Of a stretch of DNA of 64,000 nt, positions 44,513-53,173 are shown one piece after another (position 1 is the first letter of the stretch; every line of letters begins with the position of its first letter). The position numbers and the translations under genes were made by a program. The DNA is taken from the NCBI RefSeq assembly GCF_023073355.1, contig NZ_JADPJI010000005.1, positions 868,001 to 932,000 of the forward strand, read 5' to 3'. Origin of the DNA: Bradyrhizobium sp. 199 (lineage in GTDB: Bacteria > Pseudomonadota > Alphaproteobacteria > Rhizobiales > Xanthobacteraceae). The notes beneath the pieces were generated by a model, which was not told the origin of the DNA, ran no database searches, and saw only the letters and a list, made by a program, of their open reading frames with translations.

Positions 44513-45361
44513 TCACGCCCGTCGATGCGGTGGCACGGCAACTTCGTCGAATCGTTCGGCGAGTGCGTCGAGCGCAGCGCGCATCTCCGGGCCTTGCATC
44601 GCCGCACCGTGACCGGTCACGACGATTTCGGGAGCGAGCGCGGCAAGTTCACGCACCGAGTTCTTGGCGCTCGCCCAATCCGGTGTGAAATACATGGGCG
44701 GTCCGTGCATTTCCGGCGTTTGGGTCATGGCCGCGTAGACGGACTCCTGCCGTGTGGTGATGAAAGCATCGCCGGCGATCAGCACGTGGTCGCGCTCGCG
44801 CCAGAGCGAGACATGACCGGGCGTGTGACCCGGCGTGGGGATCCATCGCCACTCTTGCATGAAGGGCACGCTGTGATCCGAGGGAAGATCATAAAGGTGG
44901 GATGCAACGTTGACCGGCCTGGTCGGAAACAGCGGAGAGAGCAGGGCGAGAAGGCCGCCACCAACGCCAGGATCGGCCGGCGGATAGGACTGCGTGCCAT
45001 CGAGATAGGGATGTTCGGCAGGATGGGCGTAGACGGGTACGTCCCATTCGCGCGCGAGCGTCTCGAGCACGCCGACGTGATCGAAATGAGCGTGCGTCAT
45101 GATGATGCACGCCGGACGGCCGTGGCCGCCGAACCGCGCGACGGCCGCGGAGCGGATCGCGGGAGCGGAGCCGGGAATCCCGGCGTCGACCAGCACCCAA
45201 TTGCCGTCGCCCGCGCCTTCGAAGCCGACAAAGATCACGTTGACGATGGCAAGCTGCCGATAGGCGACGTCAGCAACGATTTGCCGCGTATTGTCGTTGC
45301 GGTCGACATCGAACTCGGGATGTTCCGCTTCTGCTGCGGAGGAGAGCGGAATTTGCGTCAT
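44513..45361 (-). CDS. Metallo-beta-lactamase-fold hydrolase
   Basis: 282 residues. The metal-binding THAHFDHVG has His90, His92, Asp94 and His95; TPGHTPGH and the final VTGHG complete the dinuclear site. Glyoxalase II-like or lactonase role; substrate unknown. No signal peptide, so cytoplasmic. ATG 45361 is chosen; a GTG five codons upstream (45376) is possible. Lies 28 bases from the NuoB-like gene, same strand, probably same transcript. Confidence 0.9.
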   Translation of the reverse strand: MTQIPLSSAAEAEHPEFDVDRNDNTRQIVADVAYRQLAIVNVIFVGFEGAGDGNWVLVDAGIPGSAPAIRSAAVARFGGHGRPACIIMTHAHFDHVGVLETLAREWDVPVYAHPAEHPYLDGTQSYPPADPGVGGGLLALLSPLFPTRPVNVASHLYDLPSDHSVPFMQEWRWIPTPGHTPGHVSLWRERDHVLIAGDAFITTRQESVYAAMTQTPEMHGPPMYFTPDWASAKNSVRELAALAPEIVVTGHGAAMQGPEMRAALDALAERFDEVAVPPHRRA

Positions 45362-45389
45362 GCCGGTCGAGCCCACCGTATCTGATGTC

Positions 45390-45956
45390 TCATCGTTCGA
45401 TCGTCCCCATGCGCCGGATCTTTTGCTGAAGCAGCATCACCCCGTAGAGCAGCGCTTCCGCGGTGGGCGGACAGCCGGGCACATAGATGTCGACGGGCAC
45501 CACCCGATCGCAGCCGCGCACCACGGAATAGGAATAGTGATAGTAACCACCGCCATTGGCGCAGGACCCCATCGAGATCACGTAGCGCGGTTCGGGCATC
45601 TGGTCGTAGACCTTGCGGAAGGCGGGAGCCATCTTGTTGGTCAAGGTGCCTGCCACGATGATCACGTCGGATTGCCGCGGCGATGCCCGGGGCGCGAAGC
45701 CGAACCTTTCGGCGTCATAGCGCGGCATCGACATCTGCATCATCTCGACCGCGCAGCAGGCGAGCCCAAAGGTCATCCACATCAATGATCCGGTCCGGGC
45801 CCAAGTGATCAACTCCTCCGCGGTGGCGGTGAAGAAGCCCTTGTCCGCCAGGTCATCCCGGATCTGCATGAAATACGGGTCCGAGCCGTTGTGCGGTTGT
45901 CCGTGCCCGGGACGCGCGCCGGAGAAATTGCTGGCAGCTGGAGTTCCGTCGGTCAT
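45390..45956 (-). CDS. NADH-quinone oxidoreductase subunit B-like protein (orphan copy)
   Basis: 188 residues. Carries the N2 [4Fe-4S] cluster ligands of NuoB: Cys67, Cys68, Cys132 and Cys162 ([26 protein letters not shown]). Normally NuoB is in the nuo operon. Here none of the other subunits is present, so it is a stand-alone second copy. Could replace NuoB under stress or serve a hydrogenase-like complex. Possible EcfG-type site 56 bases upstream. Confidence 0.9.
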   Translation of the reverse strand: MTDGTPAASNFSGARPGHGQPHNGSDPYFMQIRDDLADKGFFTATAEELITWARTGSLMWMTFGLACCAVEMMQMSMPRYDAERFGFAPRASPRQSDVIIVAGTLTNKMAPAFRKVYDQMPEPRYVISMGSCANGGGYYHYSYSVVRGCDRVVPVDIYVPGCPPTAEALLYGVMLLQQKIRRMGTIER

Positions 45957-46011
45957 CGGGCCATCGTTAATTTTGGGCCGCAACTTCGCGATGTGGCCCC
46001 TCGCTGCGATG

Positions 46012-46036
46012 AACCGCCGGTCGAGCTCGACGTTCC
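46012..46036 (-). promoter_or_regulatory. Candidate EcfG-type promoter of the NuoB-like gene
   Basis: Minus strand GGAAC (46036-46032), N16, GGTT (46015-46012). One -10 mismatch from consensus. 56 bases from the start at 45956. Confidence 0.4.
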
Positions 46037-46148
46037 TGCCGCTGGAGCCTGTTTGGCGTTTTGCTATCGCAGGTTAGCGACGGGTCCTTCGACGGAACAC
46101 CTGCTGAAACGGGTCAGCTCTGCTTCGGTCATCAGTCCCGTCTTCTTA

Positions 46149-46174
46149 GGAACAATCGCCGGTGCTTCCCGGTT
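46149..46174 (+). promoter_or_regulatory. Candidate EcfG-type promoter of the DUF892 gene
   Basis: GGAAC (46149-46153), N17, GGTT (46171-46174), 37 bases before the start codon at 46211. Confidence 0.45.
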
Positions 46175-46210
46175 GCGGGAGCGAGACCAGCCAATACGGA
46201 GGACAGCAAA

Positions 46211-46708
46211 ATGGCCAACACAGCCCGTGATACGTTCGTGGTCGGACTACGCAATGCGCATGCAATGGAAGTGCAGGCGCGAGAGTTGATGGAGCGCCAG
46301 TCGGAGCGGCTGGATGAGTATCCGGAGGTCAAGGCGAAGCTCACCGCGCACCTTGAGGAAACCAACGAGCAGCTCAGGCGGCTGGAAAGATGCCTTGAAG
46401 CCTGCGGCGAGAGCACGTCCACCCTGAAGGACACGGCGCAGTCGGTGATGGCCAACATGATGGCCATGGCGCATTCGGTTGCCGGTGACGAGATCCTCAA
46501 GAACACGTTCGCCAACAATGCGTTCGAGAATTTCGAGATCGCCGCCTACAAATCTCTGCTGGCGCTCTGCGGCGCCGCCGGCATGCCGGAGGCCAAGGCA
46601 CCGCTGGAGACATCGTTGAAGGAGGAGCAACGCATGGCCGCCTGGATCGATTCCAATGTCGAGAAGGTGACGATGGAGTTCCTGTCGCATCAGCGCCAGG
46701 CGGCGTAG
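46211..46708 (+). CDS. DUF892/YciE-like ferritin-fold protein
   Basis: 165 residues, all helical. Ferritin-like DUF892 motif pattern (ARDTFVVGLRNAHAMEVQAREL, HLEETNEQLRRLE, NFEIAAYKSL; shortened). Predicted di-metal site in a four-helix bundle. YciE/YciF proteins are general-stress-induced in many bacteria. GGAGG lies nine bases before the ATG at 46211. A perfect terminator follows. Confidence 0.9.
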   Translation: MANTARDTFVVGLRNAHAMEVQARELMERQSERLDEYPEVKAKLTAHLEETNEQLRRLERCLEACGESTSTLKDTAQSVMANMMAMAHSVAGDEILKNTFANNAFENFEIAAYKSLLALCGAAGMPEAKAPLETSLKEEQRMAAWIDSNVEKVTMEFLSHQRQAA

Positions 46709-46731
46709 TTTTTCGTTGCTCTCCAGGATCG

Positions 46732-46765
46732 AACCACCGGCGCGCGAGAGCGGCCGGTGGTTTTT
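46732..46765 (+). terminator. Intrinsic terminator
   Basis: AACCACCGGC (46732-46741) and GCCGGTGGTT (46753-46762) form a perfect 10-bp stem, followed by TTT, 24 bases after the DUF892 stop. Confidence 0.85.
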
Positions 46766-46823
46766 CGTGCCTTGAGCCCGGCCGTGCCCCCGTAGGAACG
46801 ATCGCCGCGCTCCGGCCTTGCCA

Positions 46824-47090
46824 ATGATGACGCACATTATCTTCAGCGACTATCGCGATCCCGCCGCGGAGCAGGCTTACGAGATCGCCTGGGACTTTCT
46901 CGCGCGCAGCGGGACCATCCGTGATGAGTTCGAGGCCTGCGTGTTCCTGGCGCAGCGTATCACGATGATGGTCGAGGAGGGGCTGACGAACCGGATCCGC
47001 ATGGCCAATCGCGCGATCTCGGAGTATCAGCACTATATCGAGGAGAGCGACGATGTCGTCCGCAGCGGCGGCCGACGTGCCGAAGGGTGA
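46824..47090 (+). CDS. Small conserved hypothetical protein
   Basis: 88 residues, start at ATG 46824 or 46827 with no strong ribosome binding site. Compact helical protein (YEIAWDFLARSGTIRDEFEACV..., truncated here) ending in a charged Arg/Glu/Gly tail. No family recognised. Reads on the other strand from the binding-protein operon; 28 bases to its convergent end. Confidence 0.6.
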   Translation: MMTHIIFSDYRDPAAEQAYEIAWDFLARSGTIRDEFEACVFLAQRITMMVEEGLTNRIRMANRAISEYQHYIEESDDVVRSGGRRAEG

Positions 47091-47118
47091 GCGGTACCCC
47101 GGCGAGTTGCTCGCCGCC

Positions 47119-48345
47119 TCACTCCCTGGCTTCGTCCGTGACGATGTCTCCGAGTTTCCGCCAGCGCTGGCCATCGAACTGCACCATCTGGAACTGCTTG
47201 TTGACGCGATAGTCGGTCGGCGAAGTCGTGACTGAGATGCCCGGCAGCGTCAGGTCGAGTTTGACGTTCTTCAGGTTGGCCGCCTGCCGCATCACGTTGT
47301 CGCGGGTGAGATCGTCGCCACATTGCTTCAACACCTCCACCAGCAGCTGGGCTGTGATGTACCCGTAGACGTTCAGGTTCGAGTCCTTGTCGCCTTCGGG
47401 GTAATATTTCGCCATGAAGGCAAGGTAGCGCTTCATGCCGGGATCGTCCTTCCATTCGGGATCGGCGGCATCCTTGACGTATCCGACGCTGATGACGCCC
47501 TTGGAATTGTCCAAGCCCGCCGGCTTCAGCACGGCGCTGAGCGAGGAGGCGTTGATGTCGATGATGTGCAGCGGCTTCCAGCCGATCTCCGCGACCTTCT
47601 TGATCGCCTGCGCCGCCTGTTTCGGCGTCGTTGCGCTGAACAGCACGTCGGCGCCAGCGTCCTTCAGCCGCAGGATCTGTGAGTCGATCGTCGGTTCGGT
47701 GATCTCGTAGGACGTCTCGGCCACGATCATGTTGGCCTTGCCGCCGAGACCAGCCTTGAGGCCGGCGAGATAGTCCTTGCCGAGATCGTCATTCTGGTAG
47801 AGCACGCCGATTTTTGCGTTCGGATGGTTCTTCAGCAGGTACTGCGCGTAGATCCGGCCCTCGACGAGGTAGGAGGGATTGAAGCCCATGGTCCAGGGAA
47901 AGTTCTTGGGATCGGTGAAGCGCGCCGCACCGGTTGCTGCGAAGAGCTGGGGGATCTTCTTTGCATTGAGATATTTCTGTACCGCGACGTTCGGCGCGGT
48001 GCCGATGATCTGGAACGTCAGCAGCACCTCGTCACTTTCGACCAGCCTGCGGGTCTGCTCGACGGTCTTCGGCGGCGAGTAGGCATCGTCATACTGGATC
48101 AGGTCGACCTTGCGCCCGTTCACGCCGCCCTGGTCGTTGATCATCTTCATATAGGCTGCCTGGGTCTTGCCGATCACGGCGTAGGCTGACGCCGGGCCGC
48201 TGAGCGGCACGGTCTGACCGACCTTGATCGCAGTATCGGAGGCGCCGGCATCGTATTTCTTCTGCGCATATGCTTGTGCGATCGACATCACGAGGGTGAG
48301 CGCGGTGACCGCCACGCGATCGAGAAGACGGTTCTTCATTTTCAT
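47119..48345 (-). CDS. Branched-chain amino-acid-type ABC substrate-binding protein
   Basis: 408 residues. Signal peptide (VAVTALTLVMSIAQAYAQ), then the type I periplasmic binding fold of LivK-like proteins: VGQTVPLSGPASAYAVIG, VNGRKVDLIQYDDAYSP, VLYQNDDLGKDYL. Binds an amino acid or aromatic compound in the periplasm. No permease or ATPase gene is nearby. It lies 18 bases after the Bug-type binding protein on the same strand, so it is the last gene of that operon. Confidence 0.92.
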   Translation of the reverse strand: MKMKNRLLDRVAVTALTLVMSIAQAYAQKKYDAGASDTAIKVGQTVPLSGPASAYAVIGKTQAAYMKMINDQGGVNGRKVDLIQYDDAYSPPKTVEQTRRLVESDEVLLTFQIIGTAPNVAVQKYLNAKKIPQLFAATGAARFTDPKNFPWTMGFNPSYLVEGRIYAQYLLKNHPNAKIGVLYQNDDLGKDYLAGLKAGLGGKANMIVAETSYEITEPTIDSQILRLKDAGADVLFSATTPKQAAQAIKKVAEIGWKPLHIIDINASSLSAVLKPAGLDNSKGVISVGYVKDAADPEWKDDPGMKRYLAFMAKYYPEGDKDSNLNVYGYITAQLLVEVLKQCGDDLTRDNVMRQAANLKNVKLDLTLPGISVTTSPTDYRVNKQFQMVQFDGQRWRKLGDIVTDEARE

Positions 48346-48363
48346 TTTCCTGTTCGGAGACGG

Positions 48364-49356
48364 TCATTCGCCCTTGAGACCGGCGTCCCGGATCAGCTTG
48401 GTCCATTTCTGCGTCTCGGCGTCGATGAACCGACCGAACTCGGCCGCATTGCCGGCGCGCACCTCGAGGCCCTGAGCAGTCAGCTTGTCCTTGATCCCTG
48501 GTTCTGCGAGCGCACGCAGAACTTCGGTCTGGAGCTTGTCGACGATGGCGTGCGGCGTCGTCGAGGGCGCCATGATGCCGTACCAGCCGGCAGCGGCCAC
48601 ATTGGGAAAGCCCTGCTCGCGCAGGGTGAGTGCCTGCGGATAGAGTGCGCTACGCTCCGGCGAGGCGACGCCGAGCACGATGAACTTGCCGCTCTGGATG
48701 TAAGGCAGGGCGGTCGGCAGCGCCGTCAGGGTGGCATCGACGCGGCCCGCGAGCAGCTCGGTGTAGGAGGCGGCATCGCCCCGGAACGGGATGTTGAGAC
48801 CCTTGACGCCGGCGTCACGAAACAGGAGCTCGCCCGCGAGGTGCGGCTGCGAGCCTGCGCCCGGCGAAGCGAAGGTCAGCCCATCGGGTTTTGACTTGCC
48901 GTAGGCGATCAGCTCGGGAAGCGTCTTGAATGGCGCATCGGCACTAATGATGAGAAACAGCGGCGCGACCACCGCCATTGCCACCGGCTGCAAATCCTTG
49001 CGGTCGTAGGTGAGTTTGCCGAAAAGCGCCTCGGCCGTGGCGTAGGGGGCGGCGACGTAGAGAATGGTGTAGCCGTCGCCCGGCGCATGGGCGACCATGT
49101 CGTTGGCGATGCGGGTGCCGGCACCCGGCTTGTTCTCGACAATGAATTGCTGACGTAGGCTGCGGCCGAACTCTTCGGCCAGCAGGCGCAGCGAGATGTC
49201 GTTGGAGCCGCCCGGGCCGTAGGGCGAGATCAGCCGCACCAGGCGCGAGGGCCAGGCATCCTCGGCCCGTGCCGTTGGGACCGAGCCGGCGACTAGGCCG
49301 CCTGCGATTGTGCCCAGCAGGGTTCGGCGTGTGACCTTGAGCGATGTCACTGTCAT
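48364..49356 (-). CDS. Bug-family (TTT) tripartite tricarboxylate-type binding protein
   Basis: 330 residues. Tat-type signal with RRTLLGTIAGGLVAG, then the Bug fold: PGGSNDISLRLLAEEF, IVENKPGAGTRIAND and GAGSQPHLAGELLF. Bug proteins bind carboxylates with an extended cleft. Their TctA/TctB permease partners are absent. GGGAGG just upstream of the ATG sets 49356. Cotranscribed with the CoA-transferase and the ABC-type binding protein. Confidence 0.93.
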   Translation of the reverse strand: MTVTSLKVTRRTLLGTIAGGLVAGSVPTARAEDAWPSRLVRLISPYGPGGSNDISLRLLAEEFGRSLRQQFIVENKPGAGTRIANDMVAHAPGDGYTILYVAAPYATAEALFGKLTYDRKDLQPVAMAVVAPLFLIISADAPFKTLPELIAYGKSKPDGLTFASPGAGSQPHLAGELLFRDAGVKGLNIPFRGDAASYTELLAGRVDATLTALPTALPYIQSGKFIVLGVASPERSALYPQALTLREQGFPNVAAAGWYGIMAPSTTPHAIVDKLQTEVLRALAEPGIKDKLTAQGLEVRAGNAAEFGRFIDAETQKWTKLIRDAGLKGE

Positions 49357-49406
49357 CTTCCTCCCTTTTGTGTTGTTGGTCATCTTTATTGTTGTTCTTG
49401 TTGCGA

Positions 49407-50603
49407 TCAGATCACCTTACGCTCGGTGAGCCGTTCGATCTCATCCTTTGAAAGGCCGAGCCAATCCCGAAATACTTCGTCGTTGTCCTGGCCGACATCA
49501 CCTGCAGCGTGACGCATGCGCGTGGGATCGACGGTGAAGCGCGGAACGACGTTGGTCATGGCGACGGTGCCGAAATCCTTGTCGGGGACTCGCGTGATGA
49601 CTTCGCGCGCTCGCATTTGCGGATCGCTGGCGATCTGGTCGACCGAATAGATCGGGGCGAGCGTTCCTTGCGCGGCGTTGAATCTCGCGAGGACCTCGTC
49701 GAGGGGATGGGCGGCACACCAGCCGGCGAAGATATTGTTGAGCTCGGCAGCATGCTTGACGCGCTGGTCGTTGGTGGCGAAGCGCGGATCGTCGATGAGG
49801 TCGCGCCGCTCGATTGCCCGGCAGTTCGCCGCAAACAGCGCGTTGGTCGACCCCGCGAGCGTCACCCAATGATCATCGCCGGTGCGAAACACGGCGGCTG
49901 GTGCCGAATAGCCGTTGGCGTTGCCGATCCGGCTGCGAATGGCGCCGAGCTGATCGTGCTCGATGGCGAGGACGTCGAGCAGGCGGAAGGTGGCTTCGGT
50001 CAGCGAAAGATCGATCTCCTCGCCGGGAGCGTTCGGATCACGCGCCCGTTTCCACAGCGCCGCGAGCACGCCGACGGCGCCGAACAGGCCGCCGATCGAA
50101 TCCCCGATGGGGTAGCCGGGATGGGTCGGCTCGCCCTTGCTCTCTCCCGTGATGTAGGTGAGCCCGCCCATGGCCTCGAAGATGCGGGCAAAGCCGGGTC
50201 GCTCGCGATAGGGTCCATCCTGCCCGAAGGCGGTGGCCCGCAGAATCACGAGGCGCGGCTGGATCGACCACAGCACCTCCCTCGGCAGGCCCCATCGATC
50301 GAGCGTTCCCGGACGGAAATTCTCGACCAGCACGTCGAAGCGCGGAAGCAGCTGCTTAAACAGCGCAAGCCCGTCCGGCATGCGCAGATCGAGCGTCGCA
50401 AATTTCTTGTTGCGGTTGGCCGCCTTCCACCACAGCGGCTTGCCATCCTTGAACGGCGGAAACGAACGCACGCCGTCGCCGTGGCCGGGCATCTCAATCT
50501 TGAGCACGTCCGCGCCGTAGTCGGCCAGCAGCGTTGCGGCAAAGGGCGCTGCGATGATGGTCGCGATGTCGAGAACCTTCAGTCCCTCGAGCGGTCCAGC
50601 CAT
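49407..50603 (-). CDS. CaiB/BaiF family class III CoA-transferase
   Basis: 398 residues. Intertwined CoA-transferase fold: LEGLKVLDIATIIAAPFAATLLAD at the start (shortened: VLDIATIIAAPF), ENFRPGTLDRWG, then the mid-chain FARIFEAMGG and PIGDSIGGL. Activates a carboxylic acid by moving CoA from a donor CoA-ester. Start at 50603 follows the IclR stop by one base (TGAC ATG), so expression is coupled to IclR. Confidence 0.93.
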   Translation of the reverse strand: MAGPLEGLKVLDIATIIAAPFAATLLADYGADVLKIEMPGHGDGVRSFPPFKDGKPLWWKAANRNKKFATLDLRMPDGLALFKQLLPRFDVLVENFRPGTLDRWGLPREVLWSIQPRLVILRATAFGQDGPYRERPGFARIFEAMGGLTYITGESKGEPTHPGYPIGDSIGGLFGAVGVLAALWKRARDPNAPGEEIDLSLTEATFRLLDVLAIEHDQLGAIRSRIGNANGYSAPAAVFRTGDDHWVTLAGSTNALFAANCRAIERRDLIDDPRFATNDQRVKHAAELNNIFAGWCAAHPLDEVLARFNAAQGTLAPIYSVDQIASDPQMRAREVITRVPDKDFGTVAMTNVVPRFTVDPTRMRHAAGDVGQDNDEVFRDWLGLSKDEIERLTERKVI

Positions 50604-50604
50604 G

Positions 50605-51489
50605 TCACGCCCTGGCGCTTGTGGTTTTCTTGGCTTTGCGCAGCGGCGTGAGCTCTGCTGGCCCGACGATGGCGCGGATGCTGTCGGCGAGCGCTGCGAT
50701 GCGCGGTCCGATCTCACCCTCCAGCTGCCCCGGCTGGAGCCGGAAGGCGGGGATGCCGCAATTGATCGAGAACGACTGCCTCGATTCGCTGGCGTGAAAC
50801 AACGGCGCGGCGACCGCATGGATCGAGGCCATGTATTCGCCCCAGCAGGTGCAGAAGCCGCGGCTTCTGCTTTGAGCGATCCCGGCTCGGTATTTGTCAC
50901 GAAACGCCGACCATAGCTCGGCGTCTTCGGCTGCGATGTTCCGCTCGAGCCGGTCTGCTTCGGCCGGCGGCAGGGTCGCTGCCGCGGCGCGCCCCATCGC
51001 GGTCATCACCACGGGAATCGGCATGCCGATGTCGGGCGCGTGCGGCCCGACATCGCCGGAGCGCGCGGTCTCGACATAGATCATCGCGGTGGCGTCGAGC
51101 AGGCCGATCGAGACCGTGCCGCGGACGCTGAGCGCCAGCTCCTGCATCATCGGCCGCGCCACCTGGCGGAATTGCAATCCGGCAAGCAGAGGATGCGCGA
51201 TCCGCAGGGCCCGCGCACCGACGCGGTACTTGGCTCGCCCGGCGTCGTAGCGGAGGTAGCCGAGCTCGGCCAGCGTGTGGGTCAGCCGCGCGACCGTTGG
51301 CCGCGGAATTCCGGTGAGCGTCGACAGCTCCATGTTGCCGAGCAGCGTGCTGCCGGCCTTGAACGCCTCGAGCACGACAAGCCCCTTTGCCAGCGTCGTG
51401 GCGAAGGCGGCGTCATCGATACTCTCAGCCAACACTGCGGCAGCGGAGGAGAGCGGATGTCGCGGCTTGGCAGAGTTGGTCGGTGTCAT
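50605..51489 (-). CDS. IclR-family transcriptional regulator
   Basis: 294 residues. N-terminal winged helix (LAKGLVVLEAFKAGS, then TGIPRPTVARLTHTLAELGYL; shortened) and the C-terminal IclR effector domain (about 110-280) ending LADSIRAIVGPAEL. First gene of the CoA-transferase/binding-protein group; probably controls it in response to the transported acid. Upstream, palindromes at 51533-51566 may be its operators. Confidence 0.92.
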   Translation of the reverse strand: MTPTNSAKPRHPLSSAAAVLAESIDDAAFATTLAKGLVVLEAFKAGSTLLGNMELSTLTGIPRPTVARLTHTLAELGYLRYDAGRAKYRVGARALRIAHPLLAGLQFRQVARPMMQELALSVRGTVSIGLLDATAMIYVETARSGDVGPHAPDIGMPIPVVMTAMGRAAAATLPPAEADRLERNIAAEDAELWSAFRDKYRAGIAQSRSRGFCTCWGEYMASIHAVAAPLFHASESRQSFSINCGIPAFRLQPGQLEGEIGPRIAALADSIRAIVGPAELTPLRKAKKTTSARA

Positions 51490-51532
51490 TCCTAAATATC
51501 AGCCGGAGAGATTTTCATCTGTCCAATAGATT

Positions 51533-51566
51533 CGAAGCTTCGCCGCAAAATGTCCGCTATGTGGAC
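51533..51566. promoter_or_regulatory. Palindromes upstream of the IclR gene
   Basis: CGAAGCTTCG (51533-51542, perfect 10-bp) and GTCC-N7-GGAC (51552-51566), 44-77 bases before the IclR start. Candidate autoregulatory sites; IclR boxes vary, so this is tentative. Confidence 0.4.
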
Positions 51567-51667
51567 GCGCCAAACCGGCTGACCCCACAGATATTTGTCG
51601 ATTGCGTGTCGTGCTGTGACAGGAATATTACGACGACATGTCAGATCGATAATTTGCGGAGCGGTTC

Positions 51668-52507
51668 ATGCTGCAGTGGCAGGCGCGGTCGAATCCCCTC
51701 GCGTGGTGGTGGGGATCCCTCACGCTCGTGAGCGGCGCCAACATCCTCGTCTGGTTCATGCTGTACCGCGAGTTCTACCCAACGTCTCCGGGTAGCCTTA
51801 GTGGCCACTCAGATATCGGGCTGATGTTCCTGCTGTGCGCCGGCTATGTGTTCGGCTGCGCGTTCCGCTCGATCCTGCCGCGCGCCGACGTGCAGCGCAT
51901 TTGCCTGTTCGACACCTGGCTATCGAGCGTGGTCGTCGGACGCTCGGTCGCGACGCTGGCCGAGCTCTGCTTCGTGGCGCAATGGGCCATTATCCTGCAC
52001 CAGCTTGGCATCATGACCGGCGCCGAGACGGCCCTGAACGTCGCGCTCGTGATCGTGCCCATCATCATCATCGCGGAGTGCTTCTCCTGGTACGCGGTGG
52101 TGACCACCAACTTCCTCCACAACGCGATCGAGAATTCGCTCTGGGCGGTGACCTTCTTCCTCGCCGGCATCGCGCTATGCCGCCTGATCCCGGAATTCCA
52201 GGGGCCCGTGCGCTGGGTGCTGATCGCAGGCATCGTCGGCATCGCCTGCTTCCTGGCCTTCCTTATCACCGTCGACGTGCCGATGTATCTCAGCCGCTGG
52301 CGCGCAGGGCACGCCGAGGGCGGCAGGTTCCTGGGCTTCCTCGAAGGCCTGCACGACGTCTCAACGCGCTGGGTGGTGACCCGCGATATCGCGCATTGGA
52401 AGGGCGAGCTGACCTGGATGTTCCTGTATTTCAGCGCCGCGGTGTGGTCCAGCCTGGCACTCTGCGCGCTCTATGCGATGGGCTATCTGGCGCGTTATCT
52501 GGCCTGA
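51668..52507 (+). CDS. Multi-pass inner-membrane protein, unknown function
   Basis: 279 residues with about seven transmembrane helices (LAWWWGSLTLVSGANILVWF, LMFLLCAGYVFGCAF, ALNVALVIVPIIIIAECFSW; shortened in text). Conserved polar residues in the middle (SWYAVVTTNFLHNAIENSLW). No transporter family recognised. Convergent with the response regulator; the stops are three bases apart. Confidence 0.75.
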   Translation: MLQWQARSNPLAWWWGSLTLVSGANILVWFMLYREFYPTSPGSLSGHSDIGLMFLLCAGYVFGCAFRSILPRADVQRICLFDTWLSSVVVGRSVATLAELCFVAQWAIILHQLGIMTGAETALNVALVIVPIIIIAECFSWYAVVTTNFLHNAIENSLWAVTFFLAGIALCRLIPEFQGPVRWVLIAGIVGIACFLAFLITVDVPMYLSRWRAGHAEGGRFLGFLEGLHDVSTRWVVTRDIAHWKGELTWMFLYFSAAVWSSLALCALYAMGYLARYLA

Positions 52508-52510
52508 CGT

Positions 52511-53173
52511 TCAGGCCTCGCCGAGATCGAGCTGCGTCAACAGTCCCTGGCGCAGCGCCAGCCGGACCAGCTCGATGTCGGAGCCGACGCCGAGCTTGTC
52601 CTTGATCAGGGAATGCAGGTTCGCCACCGTCTTCGGGCTGACATGCAGCGTCTCGGCGATTTCGTCCGTCGTCTTCTCCGCGAGCAGCAGCCGCAGCACC
52701 TCGAACTCGCGCGCGGTGAGCACGTCGGCGGCCGAGCTTTCGCCGCCGAGCCGGCTTAGCGCCAGCTCGTGGTCGATGTCGGGGCTGATGGCGATCTTGC
52801 CGGCGAGCACGTCCATCACGGCGCGCACCAGCGTTTCGGGCGGGCTGGTCTTTGTGACGTAACCCCTGGCGCCGGCGCGGATCGCCTGCACGGCGAAGCC
52901 TGCATTCTGGTGCATGGTGAAGATGAGGATCCTGGCGCTCTTGTCCCACTGCCTGATCCGCCTGACGGCCTCGATCCCGCCGATGCCGGGCATGCTGAGG
53001 TCCATGATGACGAGATCTGGCGCCTCGGATTTGTACAGACGGTAGGCTTCCGCGCCGTCGGCCGCTTCAGCGATGACGCGCAGTCCCGGCTGCTTCTGCA
53101 GCACGGAGCGATAGCCCTCGCGGACCACGGAATGGTCGTCGACCAGCAGAATGGTCGCGTCGGCCGCGCTCAT
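52511..53173 (-). CDS. NarL/FixJ-family response regulator
   Basis: 220 residues. Receiver domain with phospho-acceptor Asp58 (VIMDLSMPG) and a C-terminal LuxR-type helix-turn-helix (LTAREFEVLRLLLAEKTTDE, VSPKTVANLHSLIKDKL; shortened). Activated by the HisKA_3-type kinase whose stop overlaps its start by four bases (ATGA). Target promoters not visible. Confidence 0.95.
   Translation of the reverse strand: MSAADATILLVDDHSVVREGYRSVLQKQPGLRVIAEAADGAEAYRLYKSEAPDLVIMDLSMPGIGGIEAVRRIRQWDKSARILIFTMHQNAGFAVQAIRAGARGYVTKTSPPETLVRAVMDVLAGKIAISPDIDHELALSRLGGESSAADVLTAREFEVLRLLLAEKTTDEIAETLHVSPKTVANLHSLIKDKLGVGSDIELVRLALRQGLLTQLDLGEA

Noticed and set aside
46796..46819. EcfG-like promoter before the small gene at 46824
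   Set aside because: GGAAC-N16-CCTT would put the -10 within five bases of the start codon, too close to be its promoter.
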